Assembly (NCBI RefSeq): GCF_010686705.1 | Contig: NZ_JAAGWY010000001.1 | Location: 992,001-1,056,000, forward strand | Source of the DNA: Leifsonia tongyongensis | Lineage (GTDB): Bacteria > Actinomycetota > Actinomycetes > Actinomycetales > Microbacteriaceae | DNA: 64,000 bases | Direction of reading: 5' to 3' | Shown here: positions 43,533 through 53,671 of the stretch, piece by piece | Position numbering within the stretch: the stretch's first letter is position 1 | Layout: each line of letters starts with the position of its first letter | Notes under the pieces: model-generated | The model's input: only the letters and a program-made list of their open reading frames with translations | Database searches by the model: none | Told to the model about the DNA's origin: nothing | Position numbers and translations under genes: made by a program

Positions 43533-44440
43533 GCGACGGGCTCCCGGTATTCGGACGGTTCGGGATGCCCACCACGCACATGATCATGGTGATCGTGTGT
43601 CTCCGCATCCGGGATCCCGACGACCACGATCCTGCCGCGGCTTCGGATCACATCGACTGGCGTGCCGTACAGGTCGGTGAGCACATCGCTGCGGAGCACC
43701 TCATCGGGGGTGCCCTCGCGGAATCGGCCGCCGGCCAGGTAGAGCACCTTGTCGACCATCCCGAGCACCGGGTTCACATCGTGTGTGACGAACACGACCG
43801 CGCTGCCGTGCTCCCGCCGCCTGCGGTCGATCAGCTCACTGACTCCGCGTTGGTGCTGCAGGTCGAGCGAGAGCAGCGGCTCGTCGCAGAGCAGCAGGGC
43901 GGGGTCGCCGGCGAGCGCCTGGCCCACGCGGAGCCTCTGCTGCTCACCGCCCGACAGGTTGCCGACGGGGACGTCCGCGTAGCGCCGTGCACCGACCGCG
44001 TCGATCAGGAGCTCGGTCTGCCGGCGGTCGTCCTTCGTCGGGAACGGCAGTCCCCAGCGGTGCCCGTTGACGCCGAGGGCGACCAGGTCGCGGGCGCGCA
44101 TCGGCGTGCCGGCGGCGATCAGCTTCTGCTGCGGGATGTAGCCGATGCGCCGATCGCCCGCACGAACCTCGTGCCCGTCGAACTCGATCGTGCCGGCGTC
44201 CAGTCTCTGCTGCCCGAGGATCGCCTTGAGCAGACTGGTCTTGCCCGACCCGTTCGGCCCGAGGACGGCGACGAATTCGCCTGCGTGCACGTCGAGCGAG
44301 AGGCCACTCCAGAGGGTGCGATCGCCGAAACCGAGGTCCGCGTCGCGCAAGCGGAGCACGACGGGTCTCTCCGACGGCGCAGGGACGAGGTCGAGTGGTT
44401 CGGAGTCCGTCATGATTCGTGCCTCACTGTCCGTGCTCAT
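43529..44440 (-). CDS. znuC: Zinc/manganese ABC transporter ATP-binding protein
   Basis: 303 aa. Walker A (GPNGSGKTSLLKAIL), the signature LSGGEQQRLRVGQAL, Walker B (ALLLCDEPLLSLD) and the switch His (VVFVTHDVNPVL) are all present. A His/Asp-rich C-terminal stretch (ETHDHHDHVRGGH) is a likely metal-binding tail seen in some ZnuC-like proteins. It overlaps both neighbours by 4 nt. Confidence 0.92.
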   Translation of the reverse strand: MSTDSEARIMTDSEPLDLVPAPSERPVVLRLRDADLGFGDRTLWSGLSLDVHAGEFVAVLGPNGSGKTSLLKAILGQQRLDAGTIEFDGHEVRAGDRRIGYIPQQKLIAAGTPMRARDLVALGVNGHRWGLPFPTKDDRRQTELLIDAVGARRYADVPVGNLSGGEQQRLRVGQALAGDPALLLCDEPLLSLDLQHQRGVSELIDRRRREHGSAVVFVTHDVNPVLGMVDKVLYLAGGRFREGTPDEVLRSDVLTDLYGTPVDVIRSRGRIVVVGIPDAETHDHHDHVRGGHPEPSEYREPVA

Positions 44441-45342
44441 TTGCCAAGGGCTGCGGCGATGGCGTCGAGGTTGCCGCTCATCCAGCCGATGAAGTCCTTG
44501 CCCGGCGGGAGTGTCTCGGTCACCGGCACGACCGGCACATTGGCGCTCTTCGCTGCCGTGATGACCTTGTCGGTCTCGGGACCACTCGTCTGCGCGTTGT
44601 AGGCGAGCAGCTTCACCGCGCCGCCACGGAAAAGGTCGACCGTGCTCTTGAGCACGGCGGGGGAGACGTCCGTGCCCTGTTCGATCGCGTGGCTGAACGC
44701 CGGGGGCGTCTTGTCGACGAGTCCGATCGCGTCGAGCATGTACAGCGGTACGGGCTCTGTGATGGCAACCCCTTCGCCCGCGTATTTCGTCTTGAGCGCG
44801 GCCTCCCGCGACTGCAATGCCGTGAGTTTCGCCGTGAACGCGGCGGCGTTCGCCGTGAACGTGGCCGCCTTCGACGGGTCGGCTTTACCGAGTTGCGTTG
44901 CGTACGTGTCCGCGAACTTCGCGACAGTGGGCAGGTCGTACCAGACGTGCTCGTTGAGGTCACCGTTCGCGTCGGGCTTCTTGCCCGAGATGTCGACCAC
45001 GTTGAGGACCGTTGCCTTCGTATGAGCGGCCTTCATCATCGTGCCCATGAAGTCGTCGTAGCCACCGCCGTTCTCGATGATGATCGCGGCTTTGGAGAGG
45101 GCCAGCTGATTCTGCGCGCTGGCCTCGAACGAGTGGGGATCCTGCGCCGGGTTGGTGATCAAGGCGGTCACAGCGACCGCGTCACCGCCGATGGTCGCGG
45201 CGATGTCGCCGTAGACGTTGGTGCTTGCGACGACCGGGATGGTTCCGGATGCGGTCGCCCCGGTTCCGGATGCGCCCGCTGAGCATCCCGCCAGCAGGAG
45301 CGTTGAGACGGTGGCGACGACGAAGACGAGTGATCTGGGCAC
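44437..45342 (-). CDS. znuA: Zinc/manganese ABC transporter substrate-binding lipoprotein
   Basis: 301 aa, GTG start. A signal peptide with lipobox LAGC (Cys20) anchors it outside the membrane. Cluster A-I family motifs include QDPHSFEAS (His70), NEHVWYDLP, EPVPLYMLDAIGLV and YNAQTSGPETDKV. The His-rich loop of enteric ZnuA is missing, as in many Gram-positive members. The Zur box overlaps the -35 region, and the -10 box ends 7 nt before the GTG, so the mRNA is probably leaderless. Confidence 0.9.
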   Translation of the reverse strand: MPRSLVFVVATVSTLLLAGCSAGASGTGATASGTIPVVASTNVYGDIAATIGGDAVAVTALITNPAQDPHSFEASAQNQLALSKAAIIIENGGGYDDFMGTMMKAAHTKATVLNVVDISGKKPDANGDLNEHVWYDLPTVAKFADTYATQLGKADPSKAATFTANAAAFTAKLTALQSREAALKTKYAGEGVAITEPVPLYMLDAIGLVDKTPPAFSHAIEQGTDVSPAVLKSTVDLFRGGAVKLLAYNAQTSGPETDKVITAAKSANVPVVPVTETLPPGKDFIGWMSGNLDAIAAALGK

Positions 45343-45361
45343 TCCATGAATTTAGCCCTAA

Positions 45362-45378
45362 TTGATAATGATTGTCAA
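45362..45378 (-). promoter_or_regulatory. Zur box overlapping the znuA promoter
   Basis: On the minus strand TTGACAATCATTATCAA is a near-perfect inverted repeat of the Fur/Zur type. Its first six bases also make a consensus -35 (TTGACA), followed after 18 bases by TAAATT (45354-45349). Repressor binding would block the polymerase. The predicted start point falls on or next to the znuA GTG. Confidence 0.85.
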
Positions 45379-45398
45379 AACCATCATCAACACCGTGC

Positions 45399-46802
45399 CT
45401 AATCGAGCAGGAGCGCAGGCTCCTCGATGATCGCCGCGACGTCCGCGAGGAAGCGGCTCGCCACATCCCCGTCCACGATCCGGTGGTCGAACGAGGCGCC
45501 GAGCGTCGTGACCATGCGCGGCCGCACCTCGCCGTCGACGACCCACGGCTTCTGCTTGATCGTGCCGAGCGCGACGATGCCCACTTCGCCCGGGTTCAGG
45601 ATCGGCGTACCCGTGTCCATGCCGAACACTCCGACGTTCGTGATCGTGATCGTGCCGCCGGCCATGTCCGCCGGCTGGGTGCGTCCGTCGCGGGCAGTGA
45701 GCGTCAGCCGTTCGAGCGCCCCCGCAAGCTCGAGCAGCGACATCGCCTGCGCTTCCTTCACGTTCGGCACGATCAGCCCGCGCGGGGTCGCCGCCGCGAT
45801 ACCCAGGTTCACATAGTGGTGGACGATGATCTCCTCATCGGTCCACGTGGAGTTCACCGTTGGGTTGCGGCGCACCGCCCAGATCATCGCCTTCGCCATG
45901 ATGAGCAGTGGCGACACTTTGACTCCGGCGAAGTCGGGCGAGTTCTTGAGGCGCTTGACGAACTCCATCGTGCGGGTCGCATCCACATCCACGAACAGGC
46001 TGACGTGCGGTGCCGTGAACGCGCTCGAGACCATCGCCTGCGCGATCGCCTTGCGGACACCCTTCACGGGGATGCGCTCCTCGCGTGCATCCGGCCACTC
46101 CGGTGTCTGGATGTTGCGGAACACGCTCGCCTGGGTGGCTTCGCGCAGCACGTCGTCGCGGGTGATGTCGCCGATCGGACCGGTCGCCGTGACCACCGCG
46201 AGGTCGACGCCCAGGTCTTTGGCCAGCTTCCGGATGGGCGGCTTGGCGATCACGGGAACCGACGAGGCGGGCGCCGTGGCGGCTTCCGGCCGCGCCGGGA
46301 CGTGCTGGGTCGGCTGAGCGGCGTGGGTGCCGTGCTGCGTGGTCGCTCCCGGCGCCTCGACGACCGGGATGGCGGCGGTCCCCGGATGCGTCACCCGGCG
46401 GCGCCTGCTCGTCACGTGTCCCGTGCTGCCGTAGCCGACGAGCGGCGCAGGTTTGTCGTCCGTCTCGTGCGAGACGCTCGCGGCGGTGTCGGCCGCGGCC
46501 TCGTCGACCTCAGGGGTCGAGCCGTGCGCCGGCGCGCCGAGCGAGACGCCCGCATCCGCCGAACTCGACGAGACGGTGATGATCGGAGTCCCCACGTCGA
46601 CCGTCTGCCCTTCGGACACCAGCAGTTCGCCGACCGTCCCTGCGAACGGCGACGGCAGCTCGACCAGCGACTTCGCCGTCTCGATCTCCACGAGAACCTG
46701 ATTGACCGATACCGTGTCGCCAGGCGCCACCTTCCATTCGACGATCTCCGCCTCGGTCAGGCCTTCGCCGACGTCGGGGAGGAGGAACTTCGATTCGCTC
46801 AT
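45399..46802 (-). CDS. bkdC: Branched-chain 2-oxoacid dehydrogenase E2 (dihydrolipoamide acyltransferase)
   Basis: 467 aa. The lipoyl domain is at 1-75 with [10 protein letters not shown] (Lys44 lipoylated). A Thr/Ala/His-rich linker follows, then the E1/E3-binding domain (about 195-230: [20 protein letters not shown]) and the acyltransferase domain with catalytic His440 and Asp444 (DHRIVDGD). It is the core of a 2-oxoacid dehydrogenase complex; the paired E1 subunits point to branched-chain rather than pyruvate substrates. No E3 gene is seen in the window. It follows E1 beta by 46 nt. Confidence 0.91.
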   Translation of the reverse strand: MSESKFLLPDVGEGLTEAEIVEWKVAPGDTVSVNQVLVEIETAKSLVELPSPFAGTVGELLVSEGQTVDVGTPIITVSSSSADAGVSLGAPAHGSTPEVDEAAADTAASVSHETDDKPAPLVGYGSTGHVTSRRRRVTHPGTAAIPVVEAPGATTQHGTHAAQPTQHVPARPEAATAPASSVPVIAKPPIRKLAKDLGVDLAVVTATGPIGDITRDDVLREATQASVFRNIQTPEWPDAREERIPVKGVRKAIAQAMVSSAFTAPHVSLFVDVDATRTMEFVKRLKNSPDFAGVKVSPLLIMAKAMIWAVRRNPTVNSTWTDEEIIVHHYVNLGIAAATPRGLIVPNVKEAQAMSLLELAGALERLTLTARDGRTQPADMAGGTITITNVGVFGMDTGTPILNPGEVGIVALGTIKQKPWVVDGEVRPRMVTTLGASFDHRIVDGDVASRFLADVAAIIEEPALLLD

Positions 46803-46848
46803 GCTGCAGCTTCTTTCGGTCGGTTCGCCCGGGATGCCCGTGTGCGGG

Positions 46849-48000
46849 TCAGTATGCGAGGCTTCGGTCCACGGCCTCGAGCACCCGGTCGGCGTCGGGG
46901 AGGAACATGCTCTCGACCTTCGACGGCGGGTACGGGGTGTCCCAGCCGGAGACGCGGATCACCGGGGCCTCGAGGAAATAGAAGGCCTTCTCGGCCACCG
47001 TCGCGGCGATCTCGGATCCGACACTCACGTTTCCGTACGCCTCCTGCACCACGACGAGCCGGCCGGTCTTGCGCACCGAGTCGAGCACGGGCCCGTAGTC
47101 GATCGGCGCGAGCGACCGAAGGTCGATGACCTCGAGGCTCGTCCCCTCCTCGGCAGCGAGTTCGGCCGCATGCAGGAGGGTCGACAGGATGGCGCCGTGC
47201 CCGACGACGGTCACATCGGTGCCGACCCGGGCGACGCGGCTGGCGTGCAGCGGGGCGACGCTGTCGGTGAGGTCGATCTCGCCCTTGATGAAGTAGCGGC
47301 TCTTCGGCTCGAAGAAGAGCACAGGGTCGTCGGATGCGATCGCTTCCTGGATCATCCAGTAGGCGTCGTGCGAGTTGCTCGGGCTGACGACCCGCAGGCC
47401 GGGCGTGTGCGCGAAGTACGCCTCGGGGCTCTCGGAGTGGTGCTCGATCGAGCCGATGTGGCCGCCGTATGGCACCCGGATCACGATCGGCATCGTGATC
47501 GTGCCTTCGTGCCGGTTGCGCATCCGCGAGAGCTGCGTGGTGATCTGGTCGAACGCCGGGAAGATGAACCCGTCGAACTGGATCTCGCACACGGGGCGGT
47601 AGCCGCGCATGGCCAGACCGATGGCGGCTCCGAGGATGCCCGACTCGGCAAGCGGTGTGTCGAGCACACGGTTCGGGCCGAACTCGGCGTGGAGCCCTTC
47701 GGTGACGCGGTAGACGCCGCCGAGCGGGCCGATGTCCTCACCCATGAGCAGGACCTTGGGGTCGTTCGCGAGGGCGTCGTGGAGGCCTTTGTTGATGGCC
47801 TTGCCGAGAGGGAGCGTCACGACGGGGCTGGACGGGGCGACCGATGCGGGCTCGGGCTGGGGCTCGGGCTCGGGGGATGCGGCGGCCGGCTCGGCGGATG
47901 CGGGCTCGGGCTCGGGCTCATCCGCGTCCTCCACGACTTCGGCGTCCTCGACGATCTCGGCCTCCTCGATCACCGGGTAGCTCGGGTTCAGGTCGCTCAT
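46849..48000 (-). CDS. bkdB: Branched-chain 2-oxoacid dehydrogenase E1 beta, with acidic N-terminal extension
   Basis: 383 aa. From about residue 60 the protein is a standard E1 beta: [60 protein letters not shown]. The first about 58 residues are an unusual acidic, Pro/Glu/Ala-rich segment ([20 protein letters not shown]) coded by a gc-rich repeat. That extension resembles linkers in E2 proteins and may mediate complex docking. It overlaps E1 alpha by 4 nt. Confidence 0.91.
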   Translation of the reverse strand: MSDLNPSYPVIEEAEIVEDAEVVEDADEPEPEPASAEPAAASPEPEPQPEPASVAPSSPVVTLPLGKAINKGLHDALANDPKVLLMGEDIGPLGGVYRVTEGLHAEFGPNRVLDTPLAESGILGAAIGLAMRGYRPVCEIQFDGFIFPAFDQITTQLSRMRNRHEGTITMPIVIRVPYGGHIGSIEHHSESPEAYFAHTPGLRVVSPSNSHDAYWMIQEAIASDDPVLFFEPKSRYFIKGEIDLTDSVAPLHASRVARVGTDVTVVGHGAILSTLLHAAELAAEEGTSLEVIDLRSLAPIDYGPVLDSVRKTGRLVVVQEAYGNVSVGSEIAATVAEKAFYFLEAPVIRVSGWDTPYPPSKVESMFLPDADRVLEAVDRSLAY

Positions 48001-49133
48001 GCGCGCTCCTCATCGAAGGACGCCTCGTAGCGCTGCGCCCATTCCTTCTGTTCGGCGATCAGCGGATGCGGCTCCGAGTACACGTGGTCGAAGATCACGT
48101 CCATCGGCGGGGGAGTGACCTCGAGAAGCCGGCGGCGCGCATCCGCCGCAATGTCGGCCGCTTCCTCGTCGACCGAAGCGAAGAACGCGTCACCGACACC
48201 CAGGTCCGAGAGGTAGGTGCGGTAGCGGGCGATCGGATCGCGCGCGATCCACGACTGCAGCTCCTCCTCCGTCCGGTATTTCGTCGGGTCGTCCGCCGTC
48301 GTGTGGGCGCCGACACGATAGGTGAGCGCCTCGATGAGCGCGGGTCCGTAACCGGCGCGGGCGTCATCCATCCATTTCGACGTGACGGCGAAGCTGGCCA
48401 ACACGTCGTTTCCGTCGACGCGGGTGCCGGGGATGCCGAAGCCGCTGCCGCGCAGATAGAGAGGGGTGCGCGACTGGCGTTCGACCGGCACGGAGATCGC
48501 CCACTGGTTGTTCTGGAGGAAGAAGACCTGCGGGGTCCGGTAGCTCGCAGCGAAGACGAGCGCCTCGCTGACGTCGCCCTGCGAGGACGCACCGTCGCCG
48601 AAGTAGACGATGACGGCTTCGTCGGTCTCGGGGTCGCCCGTCCCGGTCTTGCCGTCGAACTGGATGCCCATCGCGTAGCCGGTGGAGTGAAGGCTCTGCG
48701 TGCCGAGCACCAGGGAGTACAGGTGGAAGTTGCCGTTCTCGGCGGGATTCCACCCGCCGAGGGTGACACCGCGCAGCATGCGGAGGATGTTGACCGGGTC
48801 GAGGCCACGGATCATTCCGACGACGTGCTCGCGGTACGACGGGAAGATGTGGTCCTGGGGGCGGGTGGCGTAGGCCGATCCCACCTGCGCGGCCTCCTGG
48901 CCGTGGCTGGGAACCCAGAGCGCGAGCTGCCCCTGTCGCTGCAGGTTCGCCGACTCGTGGTCGAACCTGCGGACCACGGCCATGTCGCGGTAAAACCGGC
49001 GGTAGTCGTCCTCGGTCAGCCGTTCGAGGTACGGCACGTACTCCGCTGCGGATTCGCTCGGCTGGAACCGCCCCTCCGGGGTCAGGAGTTGTACGAACGG
49101 CGCTGGGCGCGGGGATTCCATCGAGGCAGCCAC
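47997..49133 (-). CDS. bkdA: Branched-chain 2-oxoacid dehydrogenase E1 alpha
   Basis: 378 aa. Thiamine-diphosphate enzyme subunit that decarboxylates branched 2-oxoacids. The ThDP/Mg motif GDGASSQGDVSEALVFAA with NNQWAIS downstream is present, as are SHGQEAAQVGSAYA and RVGAHTTADDPTKYR (phosphorylation-loop region). First of the three dehydrogenase genes, starting 4 nt after the aminotransferase stop, so all four are likely one operon. Confidence 0.92.
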   Translation of the reverse strand: MAASMESPRPAPFVQLLTPEGRFQPSESAAEYVPYLERLTEDDYRRFYRDMAVVRRFDHESANLQRQGQLALWVPSHGQEAAQVGSAYATRPQDHIFPSYREHVVGMIRGLDPVNILRMLRGVTLGGWNPAENGNFHLYSLVLGTQSLHSTGYAMGIQFDGKTGTGDPETDEAVIVYFGDGASSQGDVSEALVFAASYRTPQVFFLQNNQWAISVPVERQSRTPLYLRGSGFGIPGTRVDGNDVLASFAVTSKWMDDARAGYGPALIEALTYRVGAHTTADDPTKYRTEEELQSWIARDPIARYRTYLSDLGVGDAFFASVDEEAADIAADARRRLLEVTPPPMDVIFDHVYSEPHPLIAEQKEWAQRYEASFDEERA

Positions 49134-49137
49134 CGTA

Positions 49138-50247
49138 CTAACCTAACCGCTTGGCCGGATGCCCATTTGGTAGGTTCTGCACAATATCTCCCGCAACTTG
49201 AAGGAGTTTGTCGACAGACGCGGCTTCGCCGACGCTGATCCGGATGCCCTCAGGCGGGAAGGCGCGCACGGTCAGGCCCGCGTCGAAGAAGGCATCGTTC
49301 GCGGACTCGGTCTCTTCTCCGGTCGCGAGCCAGACGAAGTTGCCCTGCGCCTCCGGCACGACCCAGCCCTGCTCGATGAGACGGGCACGCAGGTCATCGC
49401 GCACCATCGCGATCCTCGCCACTCGCTCCATCAGCTCGTCCTCGAGGTCGATCGAAGCGAGGGCGGCGACCTGGGCGGCATCGGTCACCGACAGCGGGAT
49501 GGCGGCGGAGCGTGCCGCATCCAGGATGCGCTCCGGCCCCACGGCGTAGCCGATCCGGAGCGCCGCCAGCCCGTATGCCTTCGAGAACGTGCGGAGCACG
49601 ACCAGGTTGGGGTAGAGGGAGAGGAGAGGGATGCCGTCCACGCTCGACGTGTTCGTCACGAATTCGTAGTAGGCCTCGTCGAGCAGCACGAGGAGGTCGC
49701 GGGGGACCTTCTCCATGAACGCCTCGAAGTCGCCCGCAGTGACGATCGTGCCGGTGGGGTTGTTCGGGGTGCACACGATGACGACGCGCGTGCGGTCGGT
49801 GATGGCGGCCGCCATCGCGTCCAGGTCGTGGCTGCCGTCGGCGCGGTTCGGCACGCGGATGCTCGTCGCGCCCGCGACCGTCACCAGCCCCGGGTAGGCC
49901 TCGAACGAGCGCCAGGAGTAGACGACCTTGTCGCCAGGTCCTGCGGCCGCGGAGATGAGCTGGGAGAGCAAGGAGACGGAGCCGCTGCCGAGGTGGACCT
50001 GCCCGACCTCGACACCGTGGCGCTCGGCCAGTCGGCCCCGGAGGGCGAGGCCACCCGCGTTCGGGTACCGGTTGAGGTCGGCGAGAACCGCTGCGACGGC
50101 ATCCACCACGCCGGGAAGCGGCGCGTAGGGATTCTCGTTGCTCGACAGCTTGAAGCCGTCCGCGGGAGCGGGACGCCCCTGCTTGTAGGCGGCCACGGAC
50201 ACGATCTCCGGGCGCAGCTTCACGCCCGGCAGCTCAGAGTTACTCAC
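49138..50247 (-). CDS. PLP-dependent aminotransferase, histidinol-phosphate/aromatic type
   Basis: 369 aa, class I/II fold. [40 protein letters not shown] and [14 protein letters not shown] (PLP Lys223) are conserved in the HisC/aromatic aminotransferase group. Short length fits HisC or Pat. Its place directly upstream of the branched-chain dehydrogenase genes suggests a role in amino-acid catabolism or aromatic amino-acid synthesis instead of histidine synthesis. The sequence alone cannot decide. Confidence 0.87.
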   Translation of the reverse strand: MSNSELPGVKLRPEIVSVAAYKQGRPAPADGFKLSSNENPYAPLPGVVDAVAAVLADLNRYPNAGGLALRGRLAERHGVEVGQVHLGSGSVSLLSQLISAAAGPGDKVVYSWRSFEAYPGLVTVAGATSIRVPNRADGSHDLDAMAAAITDRTRVVIVCTPNNPTGTIVTAGDFEAFMEKVPRDLLVLLDEAYYEFVTNTSSVDGIPLLSLYPNLVVLRTFSKAYGLAALRIGYAVGPERILDAARSAAIPLSVTDAAQVAALASIDLEDELMERVARIAMVRDDLRARLIEQGWVVPEAQGNFVWLATGEETESANDAFFDAGLTVRAFPPEGIRISVGEAASVDKLLQVAGDIVQNLPNGHPAKRLG

Positions 50248-50328
50248 AGGTCCAACTTAGCGGCGTCCACATTCCACAGCGGGAATTACTTCCTCGACCA
50301 CCGCGACCCGCACTGCCATAGTGGTCCC

Positions 50329-50718
50329 ATGAGATTCCTCCTCAAGCTCATCATCAATGCGCTGGCTCTCTGGTTCACCACGTTCATCGTGCATGGTGTC
50401 ACGGTCAAGCCGTACGCGCCCGGCCAGCTGCCGACCCTCCTCACCTACCTGCTGATCGCGCTGATCTTCGGGGTGGTCAACGGCATCCTGGGCACGTTCA
50501 TCCGTATTGTCGCGTTCCCGCTCTACGTGCTGACGCTCGGGCTGCTCGCACTCGTGGTGAACGCTCTGCTACTTCTCCTCGTCGCGTGGATCAGCAGCCT
50601 GCTGGGCTTCGGGCTCTACATCGACGGGTTCTGGGCGGGGTTCTGGGGTGCGCTGGTGCTCTCGATCATCTCCTGGCTCATCGGGCTGATCTTCCGCCCG
50701 GTCACGCGCTCTCGCTGA
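50329..50718 (+). CDS. Phage-holin-superfamily IV membrane protein
   Basis: 129 aa from ATG 50329; the frame is open far upstream only as antisense to the aminotransferase. Four membrane helices match the small family often named 4TMS phage holin (IINALALWFTTFIVHGVTVK, LIFGVVNGILGTFIRIVAFP). These are common chromosomal proteins with no proven holin function. It is divergent from the aminotransferase with an 81-bp gap. Confidence 0.86.
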   Translation: MRFLLKLIINALALWFTTFIVHGVTVKPYAPGQLPTLLTYLLIALIFGVVNGILGTFIRIVAFPLYVLTLGLLALVVNALLLLLVAWISSLLGFGLYIDGFWAGFWGALVLSIISWLIGLIFRPVTRSR

Positions 50719-50794
50719 CGCTGGGTCGAGCGCGGAAAGGCTTCAGGCATTCTGCGGAAGAATGGGTACTGTCGTCCCGTTCGCAAGGAGCCCC

Positions 50795-52183
50795 ATGACC
50801 GCCCTGCCTCCCCAGCCGCTCAGCCCTCTCGACGGCCGCTACCGTTCCGCGGTGGTCGGCCTCGGCGACTACCTCTCCGAGGCGGGGCTCAACCGCGCAC
50901 GCGTGCAGGTCGAAGTGGAATGGCTGATCTATCTCACGGGGCACCGGATGTTCGGCTCGTCCCCCCTCACCGCCGAGCAGATCGCCTCCCTGCGCGCCCT
51001 TGCAGACGACTTCGGCCAGCCCGAGATCGATCGGCTCGCCGAACTCGAGGCGAGCACGAAGCATGACGTGAAGGCCGTCGAGTACCTGGTGCGGGAACGG
51101 CTTCACGCACTCGGGCTCGACGACATCGCCGAACTCACGCATTTCGCCGCGACGAGCGAAGACATCAACAACCTGGCGTACGCGCTCACGGTGAGCGCGG
51201 CCATCCACCAGGTCTGGCTGCCCAAGTTCCGCGCCGTCATTGCCGAACTGCGGGCGCAGGCCCACCAGTATCGCGACGACGCGATGCTCGCGCGCACCCA
51301 CGGGCAGCCGGCGACACCCACGACCATGGGCAAAGAGCTCGCGGTCTTCGCCTACCGGCTCGAGCGTGTGCAGCTCCAGATCGCCGGCACGGAATTCCTC
51401 GGCAAGTTCAGCGGCGCGACCGGCACGTTCGCCGCGCACCTCGTCGCCGATCCCGAGGCCGACTGGCAGCAGATCTCACAGGAGTTCGTCACGAGCCTCG
51501 GCCTCGACTGGAACCCGCTCACCACCCAGATCGAATCCCACGACTGGCAGGCCGAGCTCTACAACCGGATCGCGCACGCCAACCGCATCCTTCACAACCT
51601 GGCCACCGACATCTGGACCTACATCTCGCTCGGCTACTTCCGCCAGATTCCCGAACCGGGAGCGACCGGCTCGTCGACGATGCCACACAAGGTGAACCCG
51701 ATCCGGTTCGAGAACGCCGAGGCCAACCTCGAACTCAGCTCCGCCCTGCTCGACTCGCTCGCCGCCACACTCGTCACCAGCCGCTTGCAGCGCGATCTGA
51801 CCGACTCCACGACGCAGCGCAACATCGGCGTTGCACTGGGGCATTCGCTGCTCGCGCTCGACAACATCCAGCGCGGTCTCGGCCAGATCGACCTCGACCG
51901 CGACCTGCTGGCCGCCGACCTCGACGCGAACTGGGAGATCCTCGGCGAGGCCATCCAGACGGTCATCCGCGCTGAGGTTTCGGCCGGACGCTCGTCGATC
52001 GCCGACCCGTACGCGCTGCTCAAGGAGCTCACCCGCGGCAAACGCATCGGCCGCGACGACCTCGTCGAGTTCGTTCAGCGGCTCGATATCGGCGCGGCGG
52101 CGAAGGAGCGGCTGCTGGAGCTCACGCCGGGCACCTACATCGGCGTCGCTCCGCGACTCGTCGACCACCTCGGCCGCGCGTAA
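50795..52183 (+). CDS. purB: Adenylosuccinate lyase
   Basis: 462 aa from ATG 50795 with AAGGAG five bases upstream. It catalyses two steps of purine synthesis (SAICAR to AICAR, adenylosuccinate to AMP). The fumarase/ASL signature GSSTMPHKVNPIRFENAE is present, as are LSPLDGRYRSAV, HFAATSEDINNLAYAL and ARTHGQPATPTTMGKELAVF. Full length. Followed by a structured terminator. Confidence 0.97.
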   Translation: MTALPPQPLSPLDGRYRSAVVGLGDYLSEAGLNRARVQVEVEWLIYLTGHRMFGSSPLTAEQIASLRALADDFGQPEIDRLAELEASTKHDVKAVEYLVRERLHALGLDDIAELTHFAATSEDINNLAYALTVSAAIHQVWLPKFRAVIAELRAQAHQYRDDAMLARTHGQPATPTTMGKELAVFAYRLERVQLQIAGTEFLGKFSGATGTFAAHLVADPEADWQQISQEFVTSLGLDWNPLTTQIESHDWQAELYNRIAHANRILHNLATDIWTYISLGYFRQIPEPGATGSSTMPHKVNPIRFENAEANLELSSALLDSLAATLVTSRLQRDLTDSTTQRNIGVALGHSLLALDNIQRGLGQIDLDRDLLAADLDANWEILGEAIQTVIRAEVSAGRSSIADPYALLKELTRGKRIGRDDLVEFVQRLDIGAAAKERLLELTPGTYIGVAPRLVDHLGRA

Positions 52184-52186
52184 CTG

Positions 52187-52233
52187 CGCGCTGGAGCTAT
52201 AAGGATCGCATGCGATCCCGCGACGCCAGCGCG
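52187..52233 (+). terminator. Nested hairpin terminator after purB
   Basis: CGCGCTGG (52187-52194) pairs with CCAGCGCG (52226-52233), enclosing the perfect 16-bp palindrome GGATCGCATGCGATCC (52203-52218). It begins 4 nt after the purB stop. Confidence 0.7.
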
Positions 52234-52377
52234 TAGCGGCCCCGAATCGTCTCGGAAAATCGCGTTATCGATTCTCGCGTTGAGCGTCCTTTCTCGGTGA
52301 AGAGAAGGGGAATCCCATCGCGCCCTGTGAGAACGCATAGCCATGAATCCATTCGTGCCGACGGTCAAGACCGTTGT

Positions 52378-53667
52378 ATGAGCGGCGAACGCGATCCGGG
52401 CGCATTGCCCTTCACCGTGGCTGCTCCCCGAAGTCGCGGCGAGGTGGTCGCCGTGGTCTGCGACTACGGCCTTGACTTCGTGGGCGGGGCGCAGACGGCG
52501 ATGCTCTCGGAGTGTCGCAGCCTCGTCGCCGCCGGCGCCCGCGTCGTGCTCGTCGTGCCCAACCATGCTCCTCCGGCCATGACCGCGGGCCTGCACGTTC
52601 ATGCACTACCCGCATTCCGGATTCCGTTCACCGGGCTGCCCCTGTTCGCGAACGGTCGACGCCTCAGGTCCCGCCTGTCTTCGCTGTTCCGGCGCGAAGG
52701 CGTGACCTCCGTTCACGCCCATTCCGAGTTCGGACTCGCTGTTGCAGGGCTCGAGGTCGCGCGCGAGCTCGGCCTCCCCTCAGTGATGACTGTGCACACG
52801 TTCTTCTGGCGGGGCCCGTTCCGCTGGTTCGCTCGACCCATCGCCACGCTGGCCCGCTGGTTTCTAGGTGCGCTCACCCGGCAGCGAGTCGGAGTGCCGA
52901 CGGCGACCGGCGACCCGATCGGGGATGTCCTGCGCGGCGTCACAACGAACGCGACTGTCCTCGCCGACATCGTGATCTCGCCGTCACAACACCAGGCGGA
53001 GGCCCTGCGCGCCGCCGGTACGAGCAACGTCAGGGTCCTCCCGAACACAGTTCTTCATCCCCCTGCCTCTCTCCCGAGGCCGGCACGCGCGACCATCCCC
53101 GTCACCGGCCCGCTCCGGCTGCTCTGGATCGGGCGGTGCGCGCCCGAGAAGCGTCTCATTCCGTTCGTAGAGGCGAGCGTCCTCGCTTTCGACACGCTTT
53201 CTGAAGGCGCACTGACCGTCGACATCGTCGGGGATGGCCCTGACCTCCCCCGGGCCCGAGCACTTGCCGCGAGGGCGAGAGCGATCCGCTTCCATGGCTC
53301 CGTTCCGAACGCAGACGTGCACGACCTCATCCGCGAATCGCACGTCGTAGCACTGACGTCCGACGGGTTCGACAACCAGCCGATGGTTGTCGTTGAAGCA
53401 CTGAGAGAGGGCCGCGGCATACTCTACGTCGACCGACGCCTCACGGAAGGCCTGGACGTCGCAGGCATTCTCGCCCCGGCAGGCCCGGCCGGAATGGCCG
53501 AAACCATTGAGCGACTCTGTCTGGAACGCGACATCGTCGTGACTGCCGGTGCCGCGGCGCGGAAGGCTTTCGCCGCGTTCGAGCCCGATTACCACGCCAC
53601 TGCTGTTCTCAGCATGTACGAGGCCGCCCGCTCACACCTGCTCACGCGGAGACGGGCCGGGGGGTGA
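52378..53667 (+). CDS. Glycosyltransferase, GT4 family
   Basis: 429 aa from ATG 52378; GTG 52297 is an in-frame alternative, and neither has a strong ribosome site. Two Rossmann-like halves are seen: GGAQTAMLSECRSLVAAGA and HAHSEFGLAVAGLEVARELG in the acceptor part, then RLLWIGRCAPEKRLIPFVEA and SDGFDNQPMVVVEALREGRG in the nucleotide-sugar part. It is first in a cluster with a polymerase/ligase, so it probably builds a cell-surface glycan. Donor and acceptor are unknown. Confidence 0.88.
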   Translation: MSGERDPGALPFTVAAPRSRGEVVAVVCDYGLDFVGGAQTAMLSECRSLVAAGARVVLVVPNHAPPAMTAGLHVHALPAFRIPFTGLPLFANGRRLRSRLSSLFRREGVTSVHAHSEFGLAVAGLEVARELGLPSVMTVHTFFWRGPFRWFARPIATLARWFLGALTRQRVGVPTATGDPIGDVLRGVTTNATVLADIVISPSQHQAEALRAAGTSNVRVLPNTVLHPPASLPRPARATIPVTGPLRLLWIGRCAPEKRLIPFVEASVLAFDTLSEGALTVDIVGDGPDLPRARALAARARAIRFHGSVPNADVHDLIRESHVVALTSDGFDNQPMVVVEALREGRGILYVDRRLTEGLDVAGILAPAGPAGMAETIERLCLERDIVVTAGAAARKAFAAFEPDYHATAVLSMYEAARSHLLTRRRAGG

Positions 53668-53671
53668 TGTC

